Assembly: GCA_002573605.1 (NCBI GenBank)
Contig: PDNA01000041.1
Location: 1-64,000 of the forward strand
Length of the DNA stretch: 64,000 bases
DNA from: Polytolypa hystricis UAMH7299
Lineage: Eukaryota > Ascomycota > Eurotiomycetes > Onygenales
Direction of reading: 5' to 3'
Every line of letters starts with the position of its first letter. The first letter of the stretch is position 1. The notes beneath the pieces are model-generated. The model was not told the origin of the DNA. It ran no database searches and saw only the letters and a list, made by a program, of their open reading frames with translations. The translations under genes were made by a program, and so were the position numbers. Below, piece after piece: positions 53,431-64,000 of the stretch.

Positions 53431-56400
53431 TCAATGGCCACGCCGTGGGCGCTTGCTTTCACTTCCCATCCTCATTGATGGTGCGCCATGGTCATGCGGG
53501 CCGTGATCATGAGCCTCTTCCCCGGTAGCGCCAGGTGGTCTTCCGCGTTTGCGCGGCCAAGTGCCACCACCGGGAGTGCTGCTACTACTGACACGTCCGC
53601 TAAGGGCGCCACCTCCCCCGGGGCCGCCGCCGGCACTACCTCGACGATCGCGGTCTCTGTCTCGCTCACGGGGGCGATCACGCTCATTTCTCTCCCGATC
53701 TCGTTCCCGTTCGCGGTCTCTGTCTCTATTGCGGTCGTCGTTGCGAGCGTTGCTACTCCATCTACGATCCTCATGGGCAGGTGGAGGAGGTGGAGGGGGA
53801 GGAGGGGGAGGTGGTACCGCGGAGGGAGACTGACCACGTCGACTTCGGCCCTGGATTTCATGGGATGCACCGGTTGGGGTTCCGGTTGGCTCATCGCGCC
53901 CACGGCGGTCGCGTCTTCTGCTGCCGCTAACAGGTTCTCGGTTTGCAATTGATGAACCTGGAGCACTTCGCCTTGAGGATGACTCTCGTGAATCGCGGGG
54001 TTGATCTCTGCTGGTGGTGGCATCATTCACACGTCCTCTGTCGCGGTCACGCTCACTTTCTCGCGCGCGGTCTCGTTGCTCATCTCTCTTTCCTCTTGAA
54101 CTATCGTCCTCAGCGCGTTTAGCGTCCCGGTCACGATCCCTTTCTCGATCTCGATCTCTATCCCTGTCCCGCTCACGCTCACGATCTCTCTCACGATCAC
54201 GGTCCTTATCACGATCTGGAGTGCGAGTACCGCTAGAAGGCTGGCGAGGGGATCTTCGAGACTCGGATGCGGCTTCTTCCATAATTTCCGCTCGGCGACT
54301 TGTACGTCCAGACAGGCGAGATGCATCTTCTGGCCCCGGTCGCTGGTCGTGCTGTTGGTCGCCAGACCGGCTTGGGAACAGATCCCCTCTTCCAGAGGCA
54401 GGACCAGTTGCAGCATCTGGGGGTGGGCCACCACTTCCAGTGAAGCTGTCGGGTCTCCCACCCGTTGGAGTTTGTGGTCTCGTCGATTGAGGCGACGGAG
54501 CCATGGAACTACTTTGTCTGCATGCGGCACGCCCGCGGATCATCGTACCTTGCCCAGACCTATCTGGTTGCGATCCAGAGCTCTGCTGTAGCATGTTGTT
54601 AATACCAGCGAACCGCTTGTCTCCTCTACCTCGTTCGCCTGCGAATGGTGGTCCGCCAGGGGGACCTCGTGAAGTCGGTGATTGACCAGCTGGCGGAAGG
54701 CCTGCGCTACGGGGTCCGGAAGGAGGGATATTCAAACTAGGTGACTCAGGTCGTTGAGATCTCTGGCCATCTGCATGAAAGCTTGGCCCCTGAAGGGCTT
54801 TGAGTCGATCGGGATGAATGCCAGTAGTGTCTAGTTTCTCCAAAGGAGGCGCCTGAGTTGAAGGGGTTGATGGAGGCCCGCTTTGTTCTTGTTGCGGCAC
54901 GTTGCGCACTGGACCACGGTTCGCGGGTCCGCTAGGGGGCTGACGTTCGGGAGCTCGAGCTGGTGGAGGAGGAGCCGGGGGTGGTGCTGCAGCTGAGGGC
55001 TGTGATGGCGGAGGATTTCTACCACCGCGGCTAGGAGCAGTTCTCCGTGGGCCGGAGGGAATATCTTGGGGTCGGTCAAATGGCTCTTGGCCTCGCGGCG
55101 GGAACCTGGAATCTTGATTCAACCTCCCATACGAAGGATCGGAAGCGGAGGGATGCGGTACTGATCGTGAATCGCGTGAGAAGTCCGATGGCGCAGCGTT
55201 AGGCGGAGGTGGATGGCCTCTGTCGCCCCTTGGTCCTGTTGGAAGCTCATCACGGCGGCTTGGCGGAGGTGGTGGTGCACCAAATGAAGGTCGTCTATCA
55301 TCGCGTTCATCTCTTCTATCAGGGCGACCTGAGGGGCGGGTGTCATCCACTTTAGGAGGGGTATGAGGCCGGGAACCGTATGATCTTCTATCATCTCTAT
55401 CCTGTCTAGCAGGTTCATGTCGACCAAAATGCTCGCGAGCGGCATCGCTTCGGTCAACAGGGGCGGTTATATTCGCAAGTCGCGATGGGTGGATATCATC
55501 AGGTTTTCTCTCCGTTTCCAGGGTCGGTTGGAAGTGATCTGGCTGCGATGGTCTTCCTCTCGCTGCCCTGTCAACCCGTTCTTGCTCTCTAGGGGGAGGT
55601 CGCGCTTCTCGGGCTCCTGGTCGACCGAAATGGTCTTCTGGGTGAGGCCTAGTGGGAATATCACGCTCTCCACGTGGCAGTTCTAATCTATCCCTATCCA
55701 TTCCCCGATCACTGAGACGACCATGAGCACGACCATCTACCGGTGGTGGATGATCGAAAGATCTGTCGCGATCATGACCGGGGTATCTTCCAGGACGACC
55801 ATGATCCGGATGTCTATTATCCCTAATATCCCTTCTCTCATCATGGTGGTCTCCTGGTCTTATAGGGGGACGGGAATCGGGAGGCCTGAAAGAACGGGGA
55901 GGTTCAGGTTTGCTTGGCAAATTGGGCTCAGGGCGAAGGGTGGGAGTAGTATTGGGTTGTCGATCAACATCTGGGCGTTTAGGTATGTTTGGGGGGTGGG
56001 GAGTTTCGGATGGGAGTCGTGTAGCTGTACGAGATTGCGAGGGTGATGAAGAAGCACGGGCGGCTGAGGATGGTTCAGGTTCTACAGCAGGTTTCGCCGT
56101 CTGCGAGGGGGCTGGCGAAGGCTCTGCGGGTTTAGTGGACGGGGTTTGCGTCATCTCGGCGGGCTTCTTAGACGAAAGAACATCTTCCTTGCTAGGCACT
56201 TTCTCCGGTTGCTCGGGACCTTTATCAGTAGAAGGTCCAGCAGGCTTTTCGCTCTCCAGCTTCGCTGGGGGGGCATCGGTCATCTTCGCATCTTCAATTT
56301 CGCCATCTTCAACCTCGGATTTCTTCGTTGATTTGGCCCTTTGGGTACCATTTATACTACAAATGAATCAGAATTGGTTGGTTATTTATGTCGAAAGGAT

Positions 56401-59400
56401 GAAGGTTGGGTCGACTCACTTGGCAGGCGCCTCCGAAGGGTTGAACTCGGGGGCTGCCACATTTAGCGGCTTTGGTGTTGTTGGTTGAGACGGGGTGGCC
56501 TGTGCCTTCCCACCAACATTCCTATCACCTGGAACGGCCTCGTTCTTCGACAAATTAGCTTCACTCTGGGAGTCGCTGGCGGGTTGACTCACAATCATGA
56601 AGGCCTGAGGAAGCATCCACTTGCTTTCTCTCCTATTCAAGTCTCCAATTAACGAAGCGGCAGGGATTTTGACGTCGTCCCGCGGATCTGATGACTTCAG
56701 ATGGTTGACGCAGGAATGCATATTCTGGCCCATCCAGTTGACGGCAGGGAACTGCTGAACCACCGCTTTCAAGACACTGATTGCATTTCGGATGTGCATA
56801 TATTCACCACTCATTAGGCAGGATTTTAAAGACGCCGCCATGAGCCTGTGCCACTTGTACAGGAGTCGCCGGAAATCCTCGTATTCAAGGAGAATTATCG
56901 GTTTGCCTTCTGTATCCGTAGTCTTGGCGAAGCCAGGTAGATCTCTCTTGACGCCGTAAGCTTCCTTCTCATACACAGCTTTGTCAGCATGCCAGCGGTT
57001 CAGATCCCGGAAGACTTCGTTGAGGAACCGGCCAAAATTGTCCGCTTCCCTTGACGTGCACTGGAAGATGATGGCCGTTAATCGATTCTCTCTGAACAAC
57101 CGATCGAAAAGGCCAACTGTTCGGAAGTTAGGAGTACCAGAGGAATGGAGATATTTGACCATCTTGAAACTGTAGAAGGCGTCGATAGGGGAGAGCAGAA
57201 GCCGAGGTAGCAGACATTGCTCTAGAATAGCAATGTTGAGAGCGTGAGTTTCCCTTCGCATGCCAACAAACCATCGATCTTTTTCCTTTTGCAGTCTCGC
57301 GCGGCTCTGGCCATAGGCTCGAAGGTGGCGCTTGTTTTCATCCAAAATGCGATCGTGCAATTCATTGACCAGTTTTTTCTCCTTATCCTTTCTCAGTGAC
57401 CCAGCCATGCTAACATCCGACCGGTCGTTCGAAATGGCGATGACTTTCTTCTTCTGTCGTTCGAGCTCATCTTCGTACGCCGACTGCGGGACGTGTATGT
57501 CATAGAGTGAAAGCTGCCAAAAAGTAACGTAGAAGGGTAGCCCAACAGTCTCCCAAGAATCTTGAGGCATTGCAGACCTGATTTTGTCCATGAGATCTTC
57601 TAGAACAGGGTGCAAGGCTGGAACATCACCGTTCACTTTTGCAGGGGTCGAAGGGCGACTTGCATTAGGCCCATTGTCCAGCTGATTCTCCTGGGGCTTA
57701 GAGATCACGCCGTCAACTGCAGTCCCTTCAGCTGTATGTTTCTGTTCCTCCTCGTTTGCCGCCCCCTCATCCTTCATTTCCACGTCCTTATCGACAGTAT
57801 TTGGAGTCGGTGTTGTATCGACTTCAGCTTTCTTCGCAGCGGCTTCCCTAAGCTCCTTATCAATCGCGACAATTTGATGGGCGAGACTTGGGCGCATGAT
57901 CCAAAAAGCCACCTCCGGCTGCAGGCCGAAGTCTCCAACAAGCTTGGCGACATCCGGAACGAAAGAATCAAACTCCTCGACAGAGAAATTCGTCCTAAGT
58001 AGATCTAGATATTGGGTTAGAACTCGGTGGATTTCGTCGAAGATATTGCCAAGCAATTTAAGCTCCACGTCGGCCTCGGACTCTTTGAACACACAGGTAA
58101 CACGTTCTTGAGCAATGGCGATGAGGAGTTGACCAGCGAGCTTGGACTCTGAGAGTGCCTTCATCAACCGTTTTGATGAGACTTTAGACTCATGGCGCTT
58201 GTCAAGTAGTTGCAGCATGGTTTGAGACTGTAGAATATCTCCACCGGCCATGGCTTGGATCTGAGAATCGTTGAAATTCGTGTCCGTGACGATGCCCGCC
58301 ATCGAACTGATAAGCTGTTCCAGAACTACGAGGTCGGTCGAGTTGTTTTGGCGAAGTTGTTCCCCAACATACTGGAGGACGGGGGTTGGATCCATGATGG
58401 TCGAATAACGTTTGAAAACACGACCCGCAAACGATGCGAGTGCATTAAGCCACCTGCTCGTCAGGAGGCCTCCCTCTTGCACTCTGCTTCGCCCCCTTTG
58501 GCCCAATGAGCTTATCAAGGACCATGTTAAAATATCGTAGCCCAAGTAGGTGAAATATCTAGCGCACTCAACCACAACCTCTATGAGATTCTCGTAGGAC
58601 TCGATTTGACTAATCGCGACATTAATGACGATACCCGGGTTGGCATATGCGATCTTGGCAAGGGCTCGAGCCATTGGCCTGATATTTGTCTTGCTTATCC
58701 GCTTGAGAGCATCTTTAGTTTCTGCTCTCGCTTGATCAAAGGCTAATTTGACATCAGGCAACCGTGAGATTTGGCCAGAGTACCACTCCGCATAGATAGA
58801 GTATCTCGCATCCCGAGGGAAGAAGCTAAGCAGTTCGAAAACTTCATTCACGACGCCAGGATTTGTCTTGGTCAGACTTAGCGCCGGGACAAGCAGTCGC
58901 TTGCAGAGATCCGCCCACCGGGATCTGTTCACATCAGACTTATCCTCCTTGAGACTCTGCTTTCCGATTCTTGCTAACTTGACCAACAGACTTGGGTCTT
59001 GCCCAATTTTGACACCTGCTAAATTCAGGAAGGATCTGCAGAGTGCAAATACATCGTCGACGGTTTGACAAACAGGTATGTTATCTGTCCAATCGTCCCA
59101 ATAAAAGCGGTAATCCGTGCCATCGTTTTGGTCTTCTTTGTCTAATTGCGCCCAACGGAGAACACGTCGGGGAGGAGCATCAGTGAATCGGATGTTCCCT
59201 TTCTGCGCACCACTCTGGTCGGAGTTGAGAAATTTCTTTTGGCCTTTTATCTGGTCTCTGCCAGGCAAAGGCCGCACGGAGCCGCTCAGTTTCCCCAAGC
59301 TGTAATGAAGGATCCGGTGGATATATTCAGGTAATTCTGGATAGGCATCCATGAGCCAAGGGAACCGCGAGAGAATGACAAGAGATTCGGGTAGAGCACC

Positions 59401-61272
59401 AATGGCCAGTAAGCTTTTCAGCAACAAGACCTTTTGATCAGCTGGCTCCGGTAATACGTCCTTGTCCTCCAGCTTAGGTGGCGCGGTCTTTTCACTCTCT
59501 GCTCTGGCAGGAGTTCCTGCCCTCGTATCCGCTTCTCGACCTCTTGAGGGTAGTGGTAAGGTATCATCTGCCAAAGCGCCAGCGATCATCAAAGCATTCA
59601 TAGCACCGGTGCCCGGGCGGGATGCCTTTTCCCTCTGTGCCTTCTCTTTCATTTTCTCTTCTTTCAAAGCATCCATATTTTCGTCTGGTCGCCAAAGATG
59701 AGGATATAGGTCACGCAAAGAGATAAGGCCAATTTTAATCAATAGGGCAGCGAGATATATTAGGTTGTCGGGGAGAATATCGGTAGGATCTCGAGCGTTG
59801 GAAGAATAAAACCGTAGCTTAAACCCTAGGAGCTGTGCAGCGACCCTATTTCCCTTTGGAGGTAGAGTCCCAGTCTTTTCTATCCATTGCTGGGTTTCGT
59901 CGTCGTCTTCGGCAGTCTGGCCGTTGAGGTCTGATATCGACTTCTTTTGGTCAGCATCCAAAGCCTGACTTCGACCAACCTCGAAAAATGCACGAATGCC
60001 GGCCTCCCTAGCACGATTCCAGAAAACCTTGTCACGCTGCTCGTTTAGTCGCAAAGCCTCTTCCCGGTCTTCATCCGTCGTCACCCACCCAGGAGAGCCA
60101 GGAAGTGCCCACTTCGGTAAACCAGATTCAGAAACACTGCCAGAGCGTCTCAAAATCTCGTCTTCTTTAGGCCACCATGAACTAGCGCGGAGAAATTTGA
60201 CGAAGAACCGGTACTGTTTCACAAGAACGGCCGCAAATACATCTAACGTCACATCCAATACCCTTCCAACATCCATATCGAAAGCGCCAATCATCGCCTT
60301 CACCCTTTCAAAAGTATCCTCCACAACATCGCCGGTTGGTGGTTCATTGTTGCTAGTCGTGAACAGTTCCGTTAGCAGCTTGGAATACCCTTCCGACTCT
60401 TCTCGTAGCAAATTGTAATTCGATTGCCGATAGAGAATGTTTGTTTGTTTTCGGATACCCATGCGAGAGAAGGTGTCTCGGATTAAACCCAGGGCTTGCA
60501 GGAGCGGAGTCTCAAGTTGAAGTCGCATCAAAGAGGAGGAGATACCGGTAGAAAGAACGAAAGGGCGGAGGTTAGGGTTGGATGTGTCTGAATCGGTAAG
60601 AATGGAGAGTGTGTCAAGAAATATTGATCGAGCGTCAAATTTGGCATCAGTGTCCATCTGGTCGTCGGTGTTCGAGGTACTGTTTTCGCCTATTATCCCC
60701 TTCACACATGTACCACCCTCCGTCGCAGATATCCGGCCTTCGAACACGGATTGGATAAGCTCCTGAAAGACAGAAGACAAAACCATGACATCTTCTTCCG
60801 CACAAGCTTTAGCTCCAATATCGACAACTTGCCGTTTTCCTGACTGCGCCCAGGTTCCAAGAGTCCCCTGCGTGAGGTATTCATAAGCATAGGAAGATCC
60901 AGGCGATTTAGTTATCGTCGGGACAGGAGAAGAAGCGACCATCGCAGGTGCTGCTATCTGTCCATTTATCTGACCGGGAGTAGGGCGATCCCTCGATGGC
61001 GGAGACATAGGTTTCGTCGCGGACGAGCTGTCCTTCTGCTGCAAGTCGTGGCTTTCACTACGGCTTCGCGTCGCGCCATTGTTCCGATTGCCTCTACTCG
61101 CACGTCGCCCGGCTCTTGGACGACTGTCGGAAAACTGCTGATTCTGCTGAGCGAGCCCGAGATTTCCAGGGCGATGAGGCGAGGGACGAGGACCGTCATT
61201 ATTGTTGCTATTCGAGTCCCCAGACCATGTTCTATCGCCTCGTTTTCGCTTTCCGCCAGGGGCTGGAGGCAT
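53431..61272 (-). CDS. THO2: THO complex subunit 2 (mRNA export / TREX)
   Basis: Two exons, 61272-56420 and 56356-53431, with a 63-nt intron; 7779 nt and 2592 residues. The longer frame begins with GTG, so the ATG at 61272 (MPPAPGGKRKRGDRTWSGDS) is preferred. The N-terminal third includes SSYAYEYLTQGTLGTWAQSG. The Tho2 core has SKRLMKALSESKLAGQLLIA, PEVAFWIMRPSLAHQI, PFYVTFWQLSLYDIHVPQSA and HLRAYGQSRARLQKEKDRWF, the region of the Thoc2 family domain. Exon 2 is a disordered C-terminus: Pro/Arg-rich, then long mixed RD/RE/RERD runs, a P12 tract and GRPPGATGEEAHDHGPHDHG. Tho2 is the scaffold of THO, which couples Pol II elongation to mRNP packaging and export and prevents R-loops; it acts in the nucleus. 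Such tails bind RNA in yeast Tho2. Confidence 0.93.
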
Positions 61273-61339
61273 GACGGGCTTGTGGAAACGCGATGTCACA
61301 AAAGCAGAAGGTGTTTGATGCTCTAACAGAGCGATTCAT
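61232..61339 (-). promoter_or_regulatory. uORF overlapping the THO2 start codon
   Basis: An ATG at 61339 opens a 35-codon frame (MNRSVRASNTFCFC...) that ends at TAG 61234-61232, passing over the THO2 ATG in another frame. If the transcript starts upstream of 61339, this would reduce THO2 initiation. The transcription start is not visible. Confidence 0.4.
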
Positions 61340-61983
61340 ATGTAGCACCTAGGAAGCGGGAAAAGCTAGTGGTGAGACAAGCGTTGAGGCAGTGGTGTTG
61401 GGAAGAGAAGGAGAGGAAACGGCTCGCATACCAGTTAGAGCATATTCATGCAAAGCACATACAAGTGCAGAAGTCCTTCCCTCGGTGAATACTGAGCTGT
61501 CTTTGCCTTTGGATGCAGCGCGGGCTTTGTTGGATCCAGGATTCAGTTGCTTGTCAGTCTCGATTTGGTTTAGCCACCTTGGGACAGGCGCCAGCCGCGC
61601 CAGAACCGCGCTAAACCTTAATAAGCGACCGCCATATATTCACTTCAGACCTTCGAACTTCAACCAAAGAAAATTCAATCAATGCAACTCGGCTTATTTT
61701 GCCCTCGTTGATAAAGCAACATTGCGATAATTTTGAAATTCACTATCATGACTTAGCCTTAGTCCCACCTCGCTATTTGAAGAGGAAGGTTGAAACGACA
61801 AACAAAAAAACAAGGTTTGCCAGCGCCCATTCAATGCTATCGACTACTACTAAGTAGTACACATCCCTATTGGCTTCGTAGAATAATCCTCCGGCTCGAT
61901 TTTCAAGAAGCATTGCCGGCTATTTACACGCTAATTACACCTATACGGCGCGATAAAATACAAAATTTATACCCCTCCCTCGT
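61340..61983. other. Intergenic region upstream of THO2
   Basis: It contains the THO2 promoter and the 3' end region of the epimerase gene, which lies upstream on the same strand. No gene is seen. Confidence 0.6.
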
Positions 61984-63174
61984 TCACAGGTACTTCGCCT
62001 CGCTTTGAACAATGTCTGGCAGGAGTTCAAAAGAAGAAGGCCGGTGCGGATTCCAATCTAGCAGCTTCCTCCCGCGAATCGCCTGGCCCCTAGAATTTGT
62101 CCCCCACAGGAATGGTCCAGAACGGTCCACAGCAGAAGTCTGCATAGCGTCAAGTACGTCCACATCACTTGACTTGATAAAGCCTTGCTCGAACGCAACC
62201 TTAGCCACGGCTCGCTGGATATCGCCCCAGGCAAAGCCCCCGTTTTCTGCCAAATAGTACCCTTCTTTGCCCCAGGTTGCCTTCCCGCCTCCAGCGACAG
62301 CTGCCTCACCAAGTGCTAAGGAAAGGTCGCTGAGATCGTGGACGTGGACTTCATGCCAGATATTTTCGCCTTTGCCCACCAGAAATCCCTTTCTCCTTCT
62401 CAGCACCGCTCTGGCAAGGTTATATACCTGTACGCTGCGCGTATTTCCTGGTCCACGCCCCGGTCCATAGATCGCTGGTGGAGAAATAATTGCGGTTTTC
62501 ACCCTATCCGCAGCATTACTTCCCACATCAATAACGATTTTGTCTACGTTTCGATGTGGGGCGTCGTCTGGCAGAGATGTCAGCTCCCCAACACCATCCC
62601 AGTCATTGTACTCTTTGTCACGCAGTTCGCCAATTCTAAATGCGCGGAGGTCTTCAAAAACGAGGCTCCCAGTTCCGGATATGTGGATCCAGTGACCAGG
62701 GCGATCTGAAGTGTGGGCAGCTAACCCCTTAGCGATAGCCCTGGCAGATGCGACGTGATCGCAGTTGGCAAAGTCTATTATCCGAGTGCAAAGCACCAAG
62801 TGTCAGCCTTCAACCTATTTCGATTAGGGATAACTTTCCAAAGGTACCCGTCACAGATATAAAAAATTAAGAAATCCCTTACGGTAAACGATATCTGCTT
62901 TCTTTGCCTCCTCCTCAATCACATCCGCAGAGTTGAGGCTCCCATACACCAAGTTGACGGTAGGGTATTTGGAAGCGATCACGGCACCTCTATCGCTATT
63001 GCGAACAAGCGCAGTGATTTCCCAGTCGGGATGTGCCTCATGGATACGGTAAAGCGCGTCCCCGCCAATATAGCCCGTGCCACCAGTTCTAATGACTCCT
63101 AGTTAGACCCTCCGTTGCTATCACTTGACATGCGACAGACACCTCACTCACAGAAAAATCTTTGGAGCCGCCAT
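61984..63174 (-). CDS. NAD(P)-dependent epimerase/dehydratase-like protein (extended SDR)
   Basis: Three exons: 63174-63152, 63088-62883, 62774-61984; 1020 nt and 339 residues. Splicing gives MAAPKIFLTGGTGYIGGDAL, i.e. a TGGTGYIG NAD-binding motif at residues 9-16. It continues YRIHEAHPDWEITALVRNSD, YPTVNLVYGSL and EEEAKKADIVYHFANCDHV. ARAIAKGL, HWIHISGTGSL, LPDDAPHRNVDKIVI, PPAIYGPGRGPGNTRS, HEVHVHDLSDLSLAL and the C-terminal LLPDIVQSEAKYL match fungal nucleoside-diphosphate-sugar epimerase-like or NmrA-like proteins. The usual YxxxK is replaced by HRNVDK, so catalysis may be lost or different; relatives share this. Proposed roles are redox sensing or a metabolic reductase; the substrate is unknown. 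Exon 1 is only 23 nt. Confidence 0.85.
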
Positions 63175-64000
63175 GCTAATAAACCTCAACACCGGAGAGG
63201 TAGCTAATGCGGTGAGGTTCATCCGCTACCAAGAAGCTTTATCAGAAATGTCAATGTAAATTGGTAGTATATTTGAGCGGACTTCCAAAAGTAGACTGCG
63301 AATGTCGAAGTTTTAAACACATCGTTTGGATCAAGGTTGGGCATGGCGTCACCATTAATAATATAGCCATGTTTCCCTTCGCCGTCGAACTTACTCGTTG
63401 ATTCGCTCATCAGGGATAGCACTTCCTTGCCTTTATGGTGGGACATCAATATCCCTGTCAGGTACAATGTACCTCTTCCCCTAGCCAACTACTATGGACC
63501 CATCACCCCCTGCGTACATACTAGTGTCTACTCTGTAGAGAGCTTATAATGATTATTTACAGCAGTTTCAATACTTGACATTCTAAAGTCGCCGCCTAGC
63601 ATAAGTAAAAGCTAGGGATGTCCGCAAGAAGACAACCCGCAACTACAATAGTATCTACTGTGTAGATGGTGCCCCGCGGTTGGGTTCTGAGCTCCCTCGA
63701 TCGGGTCAATATGTCCCCGAAACAGCAGCTCATACCCCTATCCCAACCAGGGGCCCCATGTCACAAACCCCCAATACAGAGTTATCCGGAGTCACTCTGC
63801 GGAGTACGATGGGAAACCACAATCCCGAGTTATTACATTTACTTTATTATCCCATGTTCCCAAACCAATGGTGACGTTACCACATAGCAGGAGCAACTCT
63901 GGTGACTCATTTCGCGTCTAGCTCTCACGGGAGATTCTGTCCGCCAGATAGCCTCACGGGAGGACTAAAAAAGAATCTCGCGATTTCTCAGCAATAGGAG
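63175..64000. other. Right-edge region, no supported gene
   Basis: It carries the promoter of the epimerase gene. Short open frames (for example 63488-63219 minus) lack recognisable content. Two matching palindromes TCTACTCTGTAGA (near 63529) and TCTACTGTGTAGA (near 63655) occur about 125 bp apart. Confidence 0.5.

Noticed and set aside
53549..54490. Long plus-strand frames rich in SRSRSLSRSR, resembling SR proteins
   Set aside because: They are the reverse complement of the Arg/Asp/Glu repeats of THO2, whose frame is far longer and shows family motifs.
1..64000. CRISPR arrays, bacterial operons, phage or virus genes
   Set aside because: None seen. Intron structure and gene content are those of a fungal nuclear chromosome.

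Overview
This window looks like nuclear DNA of a filamentous ascomycete (Pezizomycotina, most likely Eurotiomycetes; I cannot fix order or species). Genes have short GT..AG introns of about 47-180 nt, often with CTAAC/CTAAT-like branch sites. Intergenic DNA is long and AT-leaning, a dispersed 5S rRNA gene is present, and the gene content is typically fungal (GPI wall proteins, HeLo and expanded kinase-like families, Dal5-type MFS, fungal 7-TM proteins). Spliced models below were assembled by hand from frame continuity and splice consensus; most close exactly on a stop in frame.

Layout. 0-3.1 kb: end of a GPI-anchored wall protein with four CEPHGDHWHC repeats, then HSM3 (proteasome assembly). 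3.1-7.8 kb: a decayed block with three small conserved fungal genes, each broken (TAG in frame; +1 frameshift; 4-bp duplication plus TAG). 8-14.6 kb: a divergent pair, a 1357-aa Ser/Thr kinase-ankyrin protein and a 574-aa HeLo-like/pseudokinase protein, sharing a 493-bp promoter region. This resembles the RIPK/MLKL division of labour and is the best candidate for an undescribed system. 14.9-18.6 kb: a full 5S rRNA gene, two decayed 5S fragments, a frameshifted Izh/AdipoR-like gene and an AT-rich stretch. 18.7-24.4 kb: a bacterial-looking DUF2252 protein and a GPI-anchored secreted protein.

27-35 kb: a run of plus-strand housekeeping genes: RPC31 (RNA polymerase III), an AYR1-like short-chain reductase, TAH18 (cytosolic Fe-S assembly diflavin reductase) and the ETF beta subunit. 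36-38.5 kb: a large fungus-specific kinase-like protein with a triplicated coiled-coil repeat. 40.5-41.5 kb: an SDR pseudogene with two nonsense codons and a frameshift. 44.7-52.7 kb: a nine-exon Dal5-type transporter converging on a GMC flavin oxidoreductase, then a rhodopsin-like 7-TM protein. 53.4-63.2 kb: THO2 (mRNA export, 2592 aa) and an NAD-dependent epimerase-like protein.

Five protein genes carry disabling lesions while the other models stay open over long multi-exon frames. That favours real decay, though assembly error cannot be excluded from sequence alone.
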